A stretch of 8,337 nucleotides of DNA from an uncultured Clostridia bacterium. GTDB taxonomy: Bacteria > Bacillota > Clostridia > Oscillospirales > Ruminococcaceae. The stretch covers positions 1-8,337 of the forward strand of contig CAMOFU010000097.1 in NCBI GenBank assembly GCA_946613705.1. The letters run 5' to 3'. Of the stretch, positions 1 through 6,714 are shown one piece after another (positions within the stretch are counted from its first letter, which is position 1; the number at the start of each line of letters is the position of its first letter). Under the pieces are notes generated by a model that ran no database searches, was not told where the DNA came from, and saw only the letters and a list, made by a program, of their open reading frames with translations. Both the position numbers and the translations under genes were made by a program.

Positions 1-981
1 GTAGAACTCCTCCAGCTTATCGAACGGTATCGCATTCTTCCCGCCGCCGTCATAAAGATCGGTATGCACTGCATCGGGAATGATAAGCAGCTCCTTGTTG
101 TCGGTATACTTGCTGTCCTTCGTCATCGCCGCGAAAGCATCGCGCCCGAAATAGCATGAATGCGCCTTCTCTCCGTGCATTATCAGCACCGCGCTCCTGA
201 TCTCATTGCTGTAGGTGTTGATCGGCTGATTCATAAACGACATACACCCGATAACGTTCCACCCGCCGTTGGAGTTGAGCGACCTCGGATGATATCCGCG
301 CTCGGTCTTGTAATAGGAGTGGTAATCCTTCACGAAGAACGGCGCGTCCTCGGGCAGCGGGTCGATAACTCCGCCTCCGAGCGCATACTCCCCGCTTTCA
401 AGATCCTTGATACGCTGTGCGTTCAGAGCCTTCTTCTTCTCATAGCGCTTTTCCTCGCTGTCTTCGCTGTCAAAATATCCGTTTGCATTCACCCTCGCCA
501 TATCGTACATGGTCGAAGCCACGGTCGCCTTTATGCGTGTGTCGAGCGCCGCGGCGTTTATCGCCATGCCGCCCCAGCCGCAGATACCGAGAATGCCTAT
601 GCGCTCGGGGTCGATATTATCCTGCATGGAAAGAAAATCCACCGCCGCCATAAAGTCCTCGGTGTTGATATCGGGAGAAGCCATATACCTCGGCTGCCCG
701 CCGCTCTCACCCGTAAACGAAGGGTCGAAGGCGACTGTCACGAAGCCTCTTTCCGCGAGCGTCTGCGCATACAGTCCCGAGCACTGCTCCTTCACAGCTC
801 CGAACGGTCCGCACACTGCGATCGCAGCCGATCTGCCCTCTGCGTTTTTCGGCGTATACATATCAGCAGCCAGCGTAATGCCGTATCTGTTGCGGAAGGT
901 CACCTTCCTGTGATCTGTCTTGTCAGATCTGGGAAATGTCTTGTCCCATTCGGTCACCAATTCAAGTCTTTCTTCAAACAC
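1..981 (-). CDS. YcjY-like alpha/beta hydrolase, 3' end cut by window edge
   Basis: 327 residues are visible and the frame is still open at base 1; the family usually ends soon after this point, so little is probably missing. The start is a GTG at 979-981 with GGAGGT eight bases upstream; no ATG in frame fits as well. The sequence recalls Escherichia coli YcjY and relatives, annotated as dienelactone-hydrolase-like or X-Pro-peptidase-like hydrolases of unknown substrate. Shared blocks are LGICGWGGMA (131-140), ASTMYDMARV (155-164), the KDYHSYY...RGYHPR segment (218-233), MHGEKAHS (268-275) and IPDAVHTDLYD (301-311). His306 is the likely catalytic histidine and Glu271 a possible acid. The nucleophile is unclear: Cys134 is present, but the position that is serine in GICASGG-type relatives is Trp136. 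No signal peptide is seen, so it is probably cytoplasmic. It lies 54 bp after the amidohydrolase gene and may be the last gene of the same transcript. Family assignment is firm; substrate unknown. Confidence 0.85.
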   Translation of the reverse strand, partial: MFEERLELVTEWDKTFPRSDKTDHRKVTFRNRYGITLAADMYTPKNAEGRSAAIAVCGPFGAVKEQCSGLYAQTLAERGFVTVAFDPSFTGESGGQPRYMASPDINTEDFMAAVDFLSMQDNIDPERIGILGICGWGGMAINAAALDTRIKATVASTMYDMARVNANGYFDSEDSEEKRYEKKKALNAQRIKDLESGEYALGGGVIDPLPEDAPFFVKDYHSYYKTERGYHPRSLNSNGGWNVIGCMSFMNQPINTYSNEIRSAVLIMHGEKAHSCYFGRDAFAAMTKDSKYTDNKELLIIPDAVHTDLYDGGGKNAIPFDKLEEFY

Positions 982-1035
982 CTTCGATTACCTCCGTTTC
1001 ACGATCCGTCAGACGGCTCTTTCCGAGCCCGACCC

Positions 1036-2316
1036 TTATCTTCTCTTTATGTCCTCGCAAAGCTCGTTCGCCCGCGCGTATATCCGCTTCACGTCCTCGC
1101 CCACAAAGAATTGCCCGCGCTCGTAAAGCACCCTTCCCGCGACCATAGTCAGCCGCACGTTCTCCTTCGAGCCGCTGTAGACTATGTTCTTCACGATGTT
1201 GTTTATCGGCTGCATATTCGGCCTCTGCAGATCTATCACCGTAAGATCGGCCTGCTTGCCCACAGCTATGCAGTCGCAGTCATCGAGCCCCATCGCCCTT
1301 GCCGACCCGCAGCACGCCATTTCAAGCACCCTCTCGGGCTGCATAGCCCCCGCGTCCAGCTCGTGAAGCTTCTGCTCTACCGACAGCAGATACATCTCCC
1401 TGAACATATCCAGCGCGTTGTTCGAGGCGGGGCCGTCAGTCCCGATGGCAAGGTTTATCCCCATGCTGTCCATCTGTGCTATAGGCGCAGTGCCGCTTAT
1501 CAGCTTCGCGTTCGAGCAGGGGTTCGTCACCGCCCATACTCCCCGCTTCGCAAGGATCATCTCGTCCTCTTTGCTCATGTGTACACAGTGGAATGCCGCA
1601 CCGCCGTAGTTGTAAAGCCCCAGGTCATCAAAGAGCCTGGTCGGTGTCCTGCCGTAACGCTCCCTGCAATCATGTACCTCCTGCGCAGTCTCCGAGCTGT
1701 GCATCGAAACAGGTGCCTTGTACTTCTCCGCCAGCGCCGCTATGTCCTCCATCAGCCCGAGGCTCGCCGTGTACTCCGCGTGAAAGCCCAGCTGCATCGA
1801 GATCAGCGGGTGCCTGCCGTTGTATTTCAGATACCTCTCCTCCAGCACGGCAGCATTCTCCCGCTCGCCGCTCACAGCCCCGCAAAGCACAGTGCGGAAG
1901 CCGCTGTCGGTGTTCGCCTTCACATAGTCGTCCAGCTCGAAATACATATCAAAGCAGGAGGATACTCCGCTCGTAAGGTATTCAAGTATCGCCACCCTCG
2001 CAAACCAGTAAACGTCCTCGCCCGTCAGCTTTGCCTCCATCGGGAACACCTGCTTGAACAGCCAGTCCTGAAGCGGCAGATCGTCCGCATAGGAACGCAG
2101 GAAGGTCATCGCCGAGTGGGTGTGCGCGTTCTTGAATGCAGGCATCAGCAGGTCGCCGTCCAGGTCTATCTCCCGCTCGAACCTCGCAGCCTTGAGCTTC
2201 TCGTCATCGGGCACTCCCACGAAGACGATCCTGTCGCCCTCGACCCAGACCTCCTTCTCCTCAACGGCACACCCGCCGTCCATGGTCATTACCCTGCCGT
2301 TCTTGAATCGTATCAT
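1036..2316 (-). CDS. mtaD: Amidohydrolase, 5-methylthioadenosine/S-adenosylhomocysteine deaminase family
   Basis: 426 residues from the ATG at 2316, preceded by AGAGGA eight bases upstream. A longer in-frame start at 2376 would overlap ricT and has no comparable ribosome site, and MIRFKNGRVMTMDGG is the usual N-terminus of this family. The metal-dependent TIM-barrel signature is complete: His65-x-His67 in NAHTHSAMTF, His206 and Glu209 in MHSSETAQE, His243 in AFHCVHM, NPCSNAKLISG (265-275) and Asp294 in GTDGPASNN. Family members deaminate S-adenosylhomocysteine, 5'-methylthioadenosine or 5'-deoxyadenosine to the inosyl products, in salvage of SAM by-products; related enzymes act on guanine or triazines, so the exact substrate cannot be fixed from sequence. 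Length is typical. It follows ricT by 46 bp in the same direction without an obvious terminator. Family confidence is high; the gene symbol is less certain. Confidence 0.88.
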   Translation of the reverse strand: MIRFKNGRVMTMDGGCAVEEKEVWVEGDRIVFVGVPDDEKLKAARFEREIDLDGDLLMPAFKNAHTHSAMTFLRSYADDLPLQDWLFKQVFPMEAKLTGEDVYWFARVAILEYLTSGVSSCFDMYFELDDYVKANTDSGFRTVLCGAVSGERENAAVLEERYLKYNGRHPLISMQLGFHAEYTASLGLMEDIAALAEKYKAPVSMHSSETAQEVHDCRERYGRTPTRLFDDLGLYNYGGAAFHCVHMSKEDEMILAKRGVWAVTNPCSNAKLISGTAPIAQMDSMGINLAIGTDGPASNNALDMFREMYLLSVEQKLHELDAGAMQPERVLEMACCGSARAMGLDDCDCIAVGKQADLTVIDLQRPNMQPINNIVKNIVYSGSKENVRLTMVAGRVLYERGQFFVGEDVKRIYARANELCEDIKRR

Positions 2317-2362
2317 AATATTAGTCCTCTCTGTTTTCACTGCACTCTGCCGTACACCGCTC

Positions 2363-3226
2363 TCAGTTGTCCTCAAGGTTTTTCAGTGCCTTCATCTCAT
2401 TGCGGTTCATTCTGTCAGAGCCCGCTCTCAGCACCTCTACCTCGTCCTTGCTCACGGTGATGACATTGTCGCTCTTGTCGATCTTCACTCTCAGCTTGCC
2501 CGTCAGCAGATTCGCGTCCTCAACGATGCCTCTGCCTTCCGCAGTCTTGACTATCGAGCCTGCCTTCGGGGTAGTCCTGTAAAGCTCCTCATAGCTGTCC
2601 TGCTCGTATTTCAGACAGCACATCAGTCTCCCGCAGGTGCCCGAGATCTTTGTCGGGTTCAGCGACAGCGACTGCTCCTTAGCCATCTTTATCGACACGG
2701 GGTGGAACTCTCCCAGAAACCTCGAACAGCAGAACTGCTGCCCGCATATGCCCAGTCCGCCCAGCATCTTCGCCTCGTCGCGCACTCCTATCTGCCGCAG
2801 CTCTATCCTCGTGCGGAACACCGATGCCAGATCCTTTACCAGCTCGCGGAAATCCACCCTGTTCTCGGCGGTGAAGTAGAACAGCAGCTTGCTGTTGTCA
2901 AATGTACACTCTACCTCTATCAGGTTCATTTTCAGCTTGTGCGCCGCTATCTTCTGCTCGCAGATCGTAAATGCGTCCGCTTCCTTTTTCTTGTTGCGCT
3001 CTATCTGCGCAAAATCCTGCTGCGTGGCGACCCTGATGACCTTTTTCAGCGGATTCGTGAACCTCGTCTCGTCGATCTCGCGGTCAACGAGCGCCACCTC
3101 GCCGCATTCAATGCCCCGCGCCGTCTCAACGATAACGCTGTCGCCCATCTTTATATCCAGTCCCGCAGGGTCGAAGTAGTATATCTTCCCTACCGACTTG
3201 AACCTCACTCCTATTATCTTCAGCAT
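2363..3226 (-). CDS. ricT: PSP1-domain protein RicT (YaaT)
   Basis: 287 residues; the ATG at 3226 has GGAGG six bases upstream. The C-terminal half of the PSP1 domain covers about residues 60-147 (NPLKKVIRVATQQD, then LLFYFTAENRVDFRELVKDL). The conserved cysteine cluster follows: Cys161, Cys166, Cys167 in GGLGICGQQFCCSRF and Cys198, Cys203, Cys204 in SGTCGRLMCCLKYEQ. In B. subtilis RicT forms the Y-complex with RicA and RicF, binds iron-sulfur clusters, affects RNase Y-dependent mRNA maturation, and is needed for sporulation, competence and biofilm formation. All six cysteines are kept here, so cluster binding is expected. Its position directly after holB (38-base gap) is the conserved Firmicute arrangement. 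The C-terminal tail (about 270-287) is charged and probably variable. Assignment is very secure; the RNA-processing role is carried over from B. subtilis. Confidence 0.95.
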   Translation of the reverse strand: MLKIIGVRFKSVGKIYYFDPAGLDIKMGDSVIVETARGIECGEVALVDREIDETRFTNPLKKVIRVATQQDFAQIERNKKKEADAFTICEQKIAAHKLKMNLIEVECTFDNSKLLFYFTAENRVDFRELVKDLASVFRTRIELRQIGVRDEAKMLGGLGICGQQFCCSRFLGEFHPVSIKMAKEQSLSLNPTKISGTCGRLMCCLKYEQDSYEELYRTTPKAGSIVKTAEGRGIVEDANLLTGKLRVKIDKSDNVITVSKDEVEVLRAGSDRMNRNEMKALKNLEDN

Positions 3227-3265
3227 ACCTTTCCTCCCGTATATGGATTACCCGTATTTCAGCAG

Positions 3266-4243
3266 CTACAGCCTGACGAAGATCTCCCCCGCAAGGCTGT
3301 TCACCGTAAGCGACTGATTGCAGTTCGCATCGAGCCGCCCGCGGTATTCGGTGACTGTCTCAAAAAGCGCCTGAGCACGCGCACTGCCGAGCATACCCGC
3401 AAGCTGCGCCGCCCCCTTCTCCCAGCAGCAGTCCTCCGCCGCTATGCCGAGAGAGCATAAGCACGCCCCGCGCAATATCTCCGCCAGAAAACCGAGCGCC
3501 TGCCGCAGCACCGCCTTCTGTCCGTCGCACATGAACAGCGCCCTGAGTATCAGATATTCGTCCTTCGCCTCTATCCCGCGGCAGACCGCCTTCGCACACT
3601 CAAATGCCGCAGGCAGCTCCTTTCCCTCAAGGAATTCAAGGCACCGCCCGAAGTTGCCGCCGCAGCAGCTCACCGCCCTGATTATGTCGTCCTGCCCGAA
3701 GCCGCCCCGCAGCGTGAGCCACTTCTCGGCATCGTGCTTCGTGCAGCGCTCTGTCCCGAGGCAGATCACCCGCGAGATTATCGTCGGCAGGAATATCTCC
3801 TTCGTCACCGAGGTCATTATCACAACGCAGTGCGCGGGCGGCTCCTCAACGAATTTCAGCAGCACGTTCTGCACCGCCGCCGCCGTGTTCACCGAACGGT
3901 CAAAGTCGGGTATCAGATACACCTTGAAGTCGCCCTCGTTCGGCTTTATCACCGAGTCCGCCACCAGCGCACGGATATCGTCCAGCCTGTAGTTGCCGTT
4001 CTCGTTCGCCTGCGCCGTTATAAAGTCGGGGTGATTGCCGCTTTCGAGCATTCGGCAGCTCTTGCAGCTGCCGCAGGGCTCGCCCCTGTGCTGCTCACAC
4101 ATGAGCGCCGCCGCAAGATATCTCGCCAGCGTCCGCCGCCCCGAACCGCGCTCGCCCGTGATGACGACCGAATGCGGCTCCCGCCCCTTGGTCGTCAGCA
4201 GCGAGATCAGCCGCTTGTTCTCTTCATTTGAATACAGCTTCAT
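3266..4243 (-). CDS. holB: DNA polymerase III subunit delta' (clamp-loader subunit)
   Basis: 325 residues, an AAA+ clamp-loader protein. The ATG at 4243 comes one base after the darA stop, which suggests translational coupling. Visible landmarks are a P-loop-like GERGSGRRT (30-38), a four-cysteine zinc module (Cys49, Cys57, Cys60, Cys63), VYLIPDFDRSV (108-118) in the Walker B region, LLKFVEEPP (128-136), and TIISRV (154-159) at the place of the SRC motif. The zinc module and LLKxxEEPP are diagnostic of delta'/DnaX-type subunits. The P-loop lysine is Arg36, so ATP binding is probably weak or absent, as in E. coli delta', where the subunit is a rigid part of the loader; the arginine of the SRC motif (Arg158), which acts in trans on a neighbouring DnaX, is kept. 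The C-terminal collar region (about 200-325) is divergent, as is normal. The role is loading of the beta clamp at the replication fork. Confidence 0.93.
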   Translation of the reverse strand: MKLYSNEENKRLISLLTTKGREPHSVVITGERGSGRRTLARYLAAALMCEQHRGEPCGSCKSCRMLESGNHPDFITAQANENGNYRLDDIRALVADSVIKPNEGDFKVYLIPDFDRSVNTAAAVQNVLLKFVEEPPAHCVVIMTSVTKEIFLPTIISRVICLGTERCTKHDAEKWLTLRGGFGQDDIIRAVSCCGGNFGRCLEFLEGKELPAAFECAKAVCRGIEAKDEYLILRALFMCDGQKAVLRQALGFLAEILRGACLCSLGIAAEDCCWEKGAAQLAGMLGSARAQALFETVTEYRGRLDANCNQSLTVNSLAGEIFVRL

Positions 4244-4244
4244 G

Positions 4245-4568
4245 TCATACCTGCTCGAACCGCTCGATGTCGGTCACGAATATCGTCGCACCGCCTATGG
4301 TCACCTCAACGGGCTGCCCCAGATTAACGGTCCCCTCCGCGATCGTGCTTGCCGAGACCACCTGCCTGCGCTTGCGCGAATGGCTCTTGCACACCTCGAC
4401 CACGGCATCGACCTGCTCATCGGTGCAGCAGATCATGAACGTCGTGTTCCCGCGCGAGAGAAAGCCGCCCGTCGAGGCAAGCTTCGTCGCCCTTATCCCC
4501 TGCTTCTGCAGTCCCTTGGATACCGCATAGGTATCGTCGTCGTTCACTATAGCATATACCAGTTTCAT
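4245..4568 (-). CDS. darA: Cyclic-di-AMP receptor DarA (PstA/YaaQ), PII-like
   Basis: 107 residues from the ATG at 4568. A longer in-frame start at 4598 is rejected because MKLVYAIV is the family N-terminus; the ribosome site is a G-rich GGGGGT rather than a clean AGGAGG. The protein is a PII-like trimeric signal transducer that binds c-di-AMP. Residues I recall as ligand contacts in PstA/DarA are mostly kept: Arg26, Thr28, Phe36, Leu37 and Asn41 within RATKLASTGGFLSRGNTT. One contact glycine, recalled as Gly47, is Cys47 here. The conserved C-terminus IGGATIFVTDIERFEQ (91-106) is intact and the length is normal. The output target of DarA is not settled in any organism known to me. It sits immediately before holB as in B. 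subtilis, but the yaaR gene that separates them there is absent. It is 90 bp after the decarboxylase and may have its own weak promoter. Confidence 0.95.
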   Translation of the reverse strand: MKLVYAIVNDDDTYAVSKGLQKQGIRATKLASTGGFLSRGNTTFMICCTDEQVDAVVEVCKSHSRKRRQVVSASTIAEGTVNLGQPVEVTIGGATIFVTDIERFEQV

Positions 4569-4658
4569 ATGGAAACCCCCGTTTCGGGCCGACATCAAAC
4601 GCTTGATATTCGTCAGTCAACAGCCCGTGATTATTGATCGGACAGATCTGTACATTTT
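4569..4658 (-). promoter_or_regulatory. Possible weak promoter and leader hairpin upstream of darA
   Basis: This 90-base gap is the largest inside the minus-strand cluster. On the minus strand a TTGACT (4617-4612) is followed after 17 bases by TGATGT (4594-4589), a good -35 with a poor -10. The same stretch can fold as ATCAA-gcgt-TTGAT flanked by GAC/GTC and an outer CGGGC/GCCCG pair. A promoter here would explain how the housekeeping genes darA, holB and ricT can be expressed apart from the upstream SOS-like promoter. No terminator for the decarboxylase gene is visible in it. Support is weak. Confidence 0.25.
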
Positions 4659-5996
4659 TTATTTTACCACATCTGCTTTAAAAATGCCATAGTTTTTCAG
4701 AATTTTTATGATTTTTTCGTCAAAAATTTCTCCGCCCGCGATCACGGGGATAGAAGGCTGGCAGCTCATCGCCGTGCGGGAGCAGATCCTTCCCGCCGCT
4801 TTGTCAACATCTATCCGCTCATAAGGGCGGAAATACGCCTCCCGCGGTGTCATCGCCTTTTCGGGGCGGACTATACGGGGCGGCTCCTCTCCCGACAGCG
4901 GGCTGCGCTCGGGCAGTGCTTCAAGCGCCGCCGTCACCGCATACAGATCGCCCTGACGGTTATACGGCGATGGCATCAGCACCACGCAGCCGCTGTCGGC
5001 ATACTCGGGCTCGATACGGCTGCTGCGCAGATACTCCGCCAGCTCGCTGCCCGTGTACCCCTTGCCCGCCGCACCTACGGTGAGCTTCATCGGCTCGCTC
5101 CCGATAAGCTCAAAGCCCGCAAGCTCCAGCAGCCGCTTATGCCTGCTCACCTCGCCGCAGTAAAGTCTTATCCGCTCCGCAAGGCCGTTCTCCAGCTCGT
5201 ACATACACCGCTCTATGCTCTGCATTATCACATAGCTCGGGCTGGTCGATGCGAACAGCGACATCTCCGCCGCCGCTGTCTCTGCAAGCTGCGCGGGTGC
5301 GCCCTTCGAGATGTGCAGCAGGCTCGCCCCCGTCAGCGCGGGCAGCGTCTTGTGCGCCGAATCGCAGCAGATATCCGCCCCCAGATCGAGCGGGTGGAGC
5401 CCCTCGCCCGCGAATTTCAGATATGCTCCGTGGGCATTGTCAACGAGCAGCAGCGCTCCGTGCTCATGGCAGACCGCCGCTATCCCGCTTATATCCGCCA
5501 TGTTGCCGAGATAGTCGGGCGAGGTGATATACACAGCCCCCACCGTCGGGTCGCCCTCAAGCGTCCGCCTTACATCTTCCGCAGTGACCTCCGATGCGCA
5601 GACCGACCGCGACGGCTTCTCGGGGTATATCCACACGGGGTCGATACCGAGCAGTATGCAGCCGTTAAGGAATGCCCTGTGGCAGTTCCTTGCCGCCGCA
5701 AACCGCGCATTTCCGCCGATATGACCTCTTACGCAGGCCAGCATACCCTTGATCGAAAGAGATGACCCCTCTGTCGAGAAGAGCGACCGCACCGACCCGT
5801 AAAGCCCGTTCACCCTGCCGTAGCTTTTACGGATTATGCCCTCTGCCTCAAACAGATAGTCCGCCCCCTTGATCTCGGTTATATCTATAGCCTCCGCGCC
5901 GATAAGCGGCACGCCCTTGTGCCCGGGCATATGCATACGCACCGTGCCGCTCTCATTATACGCTCTCACAAATTCGGTTATAGGCATTTCACTCAT
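4659..5996 (-). CDS. Orn/Lys/Arg decarboxylase-family PLP enzyme (YaaO-like)
   Basis: 445 residues; the ATG at 5996 has AAGGAG seven bases upstream. It is a fold-type I PLP enzyme of the basic amino acid decarboxylase family, in the shorter form without the N-terminal wing domain. Landmarks are MPGHKG (23-28), the STEGSSLSIKGML segment (74-86) that normally holds the phosphate contact, VDNAHGAYLKF (185-195) with Asp186 for the pyridine nitrogen and His189 over the ring, and CDSAHKTLPALTG (211-223) with Lys216 as the Schiff-base lysine. The Orn/Lys/Arg C-terminal region is present (PYERI at 392-396 and onward). The common D-E-A-H-G motif reads D-N-A-H-G. Expected reaction is removal of CO2 from lysine, ornithine or arginine to give a polyamine precursor; substrate is not decided by sequence, and databases often call such proteins aminotransferases. 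B. subtilis yaaO lies at the same place next to tmk–darA. A six-base complement (GCTGCT/AGCAGC) in the 49-base gap upstream could partly mask the ribosome site. Confidence 0.88.
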   Translation of the reverse strand: MSEMPITEFVRAYNESGTVRMHMPGHKGVPLIGAEAIDITEIKGADYLFEAEGIIRKSYGRVNGLYGSVRSLFSTEGSSLSIKGMLACVRGHIGGNARFAAARNCHRAFLNGCILLGIDPVWIYPEKPSRSVCASEVTAEDVRRTLEGDPTVGAVYITSPDYLGNMADISGIAAVCHEHGALLLVDNAHGAYLKFAGEGLHPLDLGADICCDSAHKTLPALTGASLLHISKGAPAQLAETAAAEMSLFASTSPSYVIMQSIERCMYELENGLAERIRLYCGEVSRHKRLLELAGFELIGSEPMKLTVGAAGKGYTGSELAEYLRSSRIEPEYADSGCVVLMPSPYNRQGDLYAVTAALEALPERSPLSGEEPPRIVRPEKAMTPREAYFRPYERIDVDKAAGRICSRTAMSCQPSIPVIAGGEIFDEKIIKILKNYGIFKADVVK

Positions 5997-6045
5997 AGCG
6001 CTGCTCCTTATATTTGTTGACCCGAAACGTACAACCGCAGCAGCT

Positions 6046-6342
6046 TCATTTTGTGTTTGCTCTCCTTACGAGCTCGCACTTTATCGCCTTAGCCAGCCGC
6101 TCCCTCGCGCGCTTGAGCGTCCGCGACACCGTCGATTTGTTCACTCCGCACTGCTGCGCTATCTGCTGTACCGTCAGATTGTCCCTGTAATATAATATTA
6201 TATAGTATTTTTGCTTTTTAGTCAAATTGTCCGAAAGCACCTCCCGCAGCAGCTTTGCATAGCTGCCGTAAAGCGGGCGGCTGTCCACTATCGAGCTCTG
6301 ATACTTTCCCTCGGCAAGCTCACTGTAGGTTATCCTTACCAA
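6046..6342 (-). CDS. Sigma-70 region 4-like helix-turn-helix protein
   Basis: 98 residues starting at TTG (6342-6340), which overlaps the stop of the upstream gene by seven bases (TTGGTAA); AGGTG lies seven bases upstream. The C-terminal half (about 38-90) is a sigma region 4: DNLTKKQKYYIILYY (helices 1-2), then LTVQQIAQQCGVNKSTVSRT (56-75), the helix-turn-helix, followed by a basic recognition-end helix KRARERLAKAIK. Nothing resembling region 2 is present, so on its own it cannot be a full sigma factor. The N-terminal 35 residues (SELAEGKYQSSIVDSRPLYG) are not recognised. Similar small proteins occur in Firmicute prophages and integrative elements as late-gene activators (ArpU, Xpf-like) or as partial sigma proteins; the B. 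subtilis SigO/RsoA pair shows that sigma regions can be split over two proteins. Its promoter region carries LexA-like boxes, so DNA-damage induction is likely. Target promoters unknown. Confidence 0.85.
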   Translation of the reverse strand: MVRITYSELAEGKYQSSIVDSRPLYGSYAKLLREVLSDNLTKKQKYYIILYYRDNLTVQQIAQQCGVNKSTVSRTLKRARERLAKAIKCELVRRANTK

Positions 6343-6593
6343 GCAGCATCACCTGCCGCAGCTGTCTGCCTCGCCGCATAGCTCGGGCTCGGCGGCTTGG
6401 GTGCCGTTATCCTGCGCATCAGCGCCGCCGAATACATCATCTCGTACATCTCCGTCTCGAGCAGCTCCGTCCGCGAACGCAGCTCGTTGAGCTCGTCCGT
6501 GTCCATCCGCCTGCGGCTGTCCTCCTTCAGCTGAGCTATCCGCCCGCGTATCGTTTCTATGTCATGCTCGTACTGCCTGATAAGCTCCTTCAT
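6336..6593 (-). CDS. Small coiled-coil protein paired with the sigma-like gene
   Basis: 85 residues; ATG at 6593 with GGAGG eight bases upstream, and its last seven bases overlap the next gene, so the two are almost certainly co-translated. Residues 1-62 are highly charged and look helical/coiled coil (IRQYEHDIETIRGRIAQLKE, then ELRSRTELLETEMYEMMYSA), ending in LMRRI. The tail (63-85) is rich in Ala and Pro and looks disordered. There is no signal peptide or catalytic motif. From memory, small proteins with this pattern (a charged helix, a LRxRxELLExE-type segment and a terminal M-R-R) sit just before a sigma-region-4 protein in Firmicute mobile elements and prophages, so the pair is likely a functional unit, perhaps a partner or inhibitor of the sigma-like protein. 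It is the first gene behind the LexA-like operators. Coding status is fairly sure because of the ribosome site and overlap; function unknown. Confidence 0.78.
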   Translation of the reverse strand: MKELIRQYEHDIETIRGRIAQLKEDSRRRMDTDELNELRSRTELLETEMYEMMYSAALMRRITAPKPPSPSYAARQTAAAGDAAW

Positions 6594-6640
6594 TTTATAT
6601 ACCTCCGTTTATGTCTTTCGTGTTGTTATGTTCCTGCTAT

Positions 6641-6654
6641 AGAATGTATGTTCG
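6641..6654 (-). promoter_or_regulatory. Second LexA (DinR)-like box, weaker
   Basis: On the minus strand the sequence is CGAACATACATTCT, which keeps the left half-site CGAAC and the purine/pyrimidine pattern of the Bacillus-type consensus CGAAC-RNRY-GTTCG but has two changes in the right half. It abuts a TATAAT (6660-6655) on its upstream side and lies 47 bases upstream of the coiled-coil gene. Its centre is 74 bp, close to seven helical turns, from the stronger box at 6715-6728, so two bound LexA dimers could face the same side. Confidence 0.55.
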
Positions 6655-6660
6655 ATTATA
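6655..6660 (-). promoter_or_regulatory. Possible second -10 element (TATAAT)
   Basis: A perfect TATAAT on the minus strand stands directly upstream of the weaker LexA-like box. No acceptable -35 lies 16-18 bases upstream (that sequence is inside the hairpin) and there is no extended -10 TG, so it is at best a weak or activated promoter. If used, its transcript would start inside the box, a standard place for LexA repression. Confidence 0.3.
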
Positions 6661-6671
6661 CCTGCCGAATA

Positions 6672-6698
6672 AAACTCCTCTACGGGGAAGAGGAGTTT
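6672..6698 (-). terminator. Hairpin with T-rich tail in the leader (possible attenuator)
   Basis: A perfect 9-bp inverted repeat (AAACTCCTC / GAGGAGTTT) encloses a 9-base loop. On the minus strand the stem runs into TTTTATT, as in a weak intrinsic terminator; on the plus strand no T run follows. It lies about 40 bases downstream of the predicted minus-strand start and upstream of the coiled-coil gene, so transcription from the strong promoter must pass it. It may be an attenuator, or an RNA structure with another role; the interrupted T run makes efficient termination doubtful. Confidence 0.45.
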
Positions 6699-6714
6699 GT
6701 TGACCGCATATTCT

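Noticed and set aside
2317..2376. Extended N-terminus of the amidohydrolase from an ATG at 2376
   Set aside because: It would overlap ricT, has no ribosome site, and the family N-terminus begins at the ATG at 2316 with a good ribosome site.
160..2460. A very long plus-strand open frame (766 codons), and another at 2120-3460
   Set aside because: Both are antisense to clearly recognised minus-strand genes, their translations are rich in His/Arg/Leu without any family motif, and they span gene boundaries. They come from GC-rich codon use on the other strand.
4642..4651. Perfect palindrome ACAGATCTGT after the decarboxylase stop
   Set aside because: Too short and loop-free for a terminator, no T run follows, and a single 10-bp palindrome is weak evidence for an operator.
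5997..6045. Promoter-like TTGTAC-16-TATAAG on the minus strand before the decarboxylase
   Set aside because: The -10 overlaps the ribosome site, so a transcript would begin at the start codon without a usable leader.
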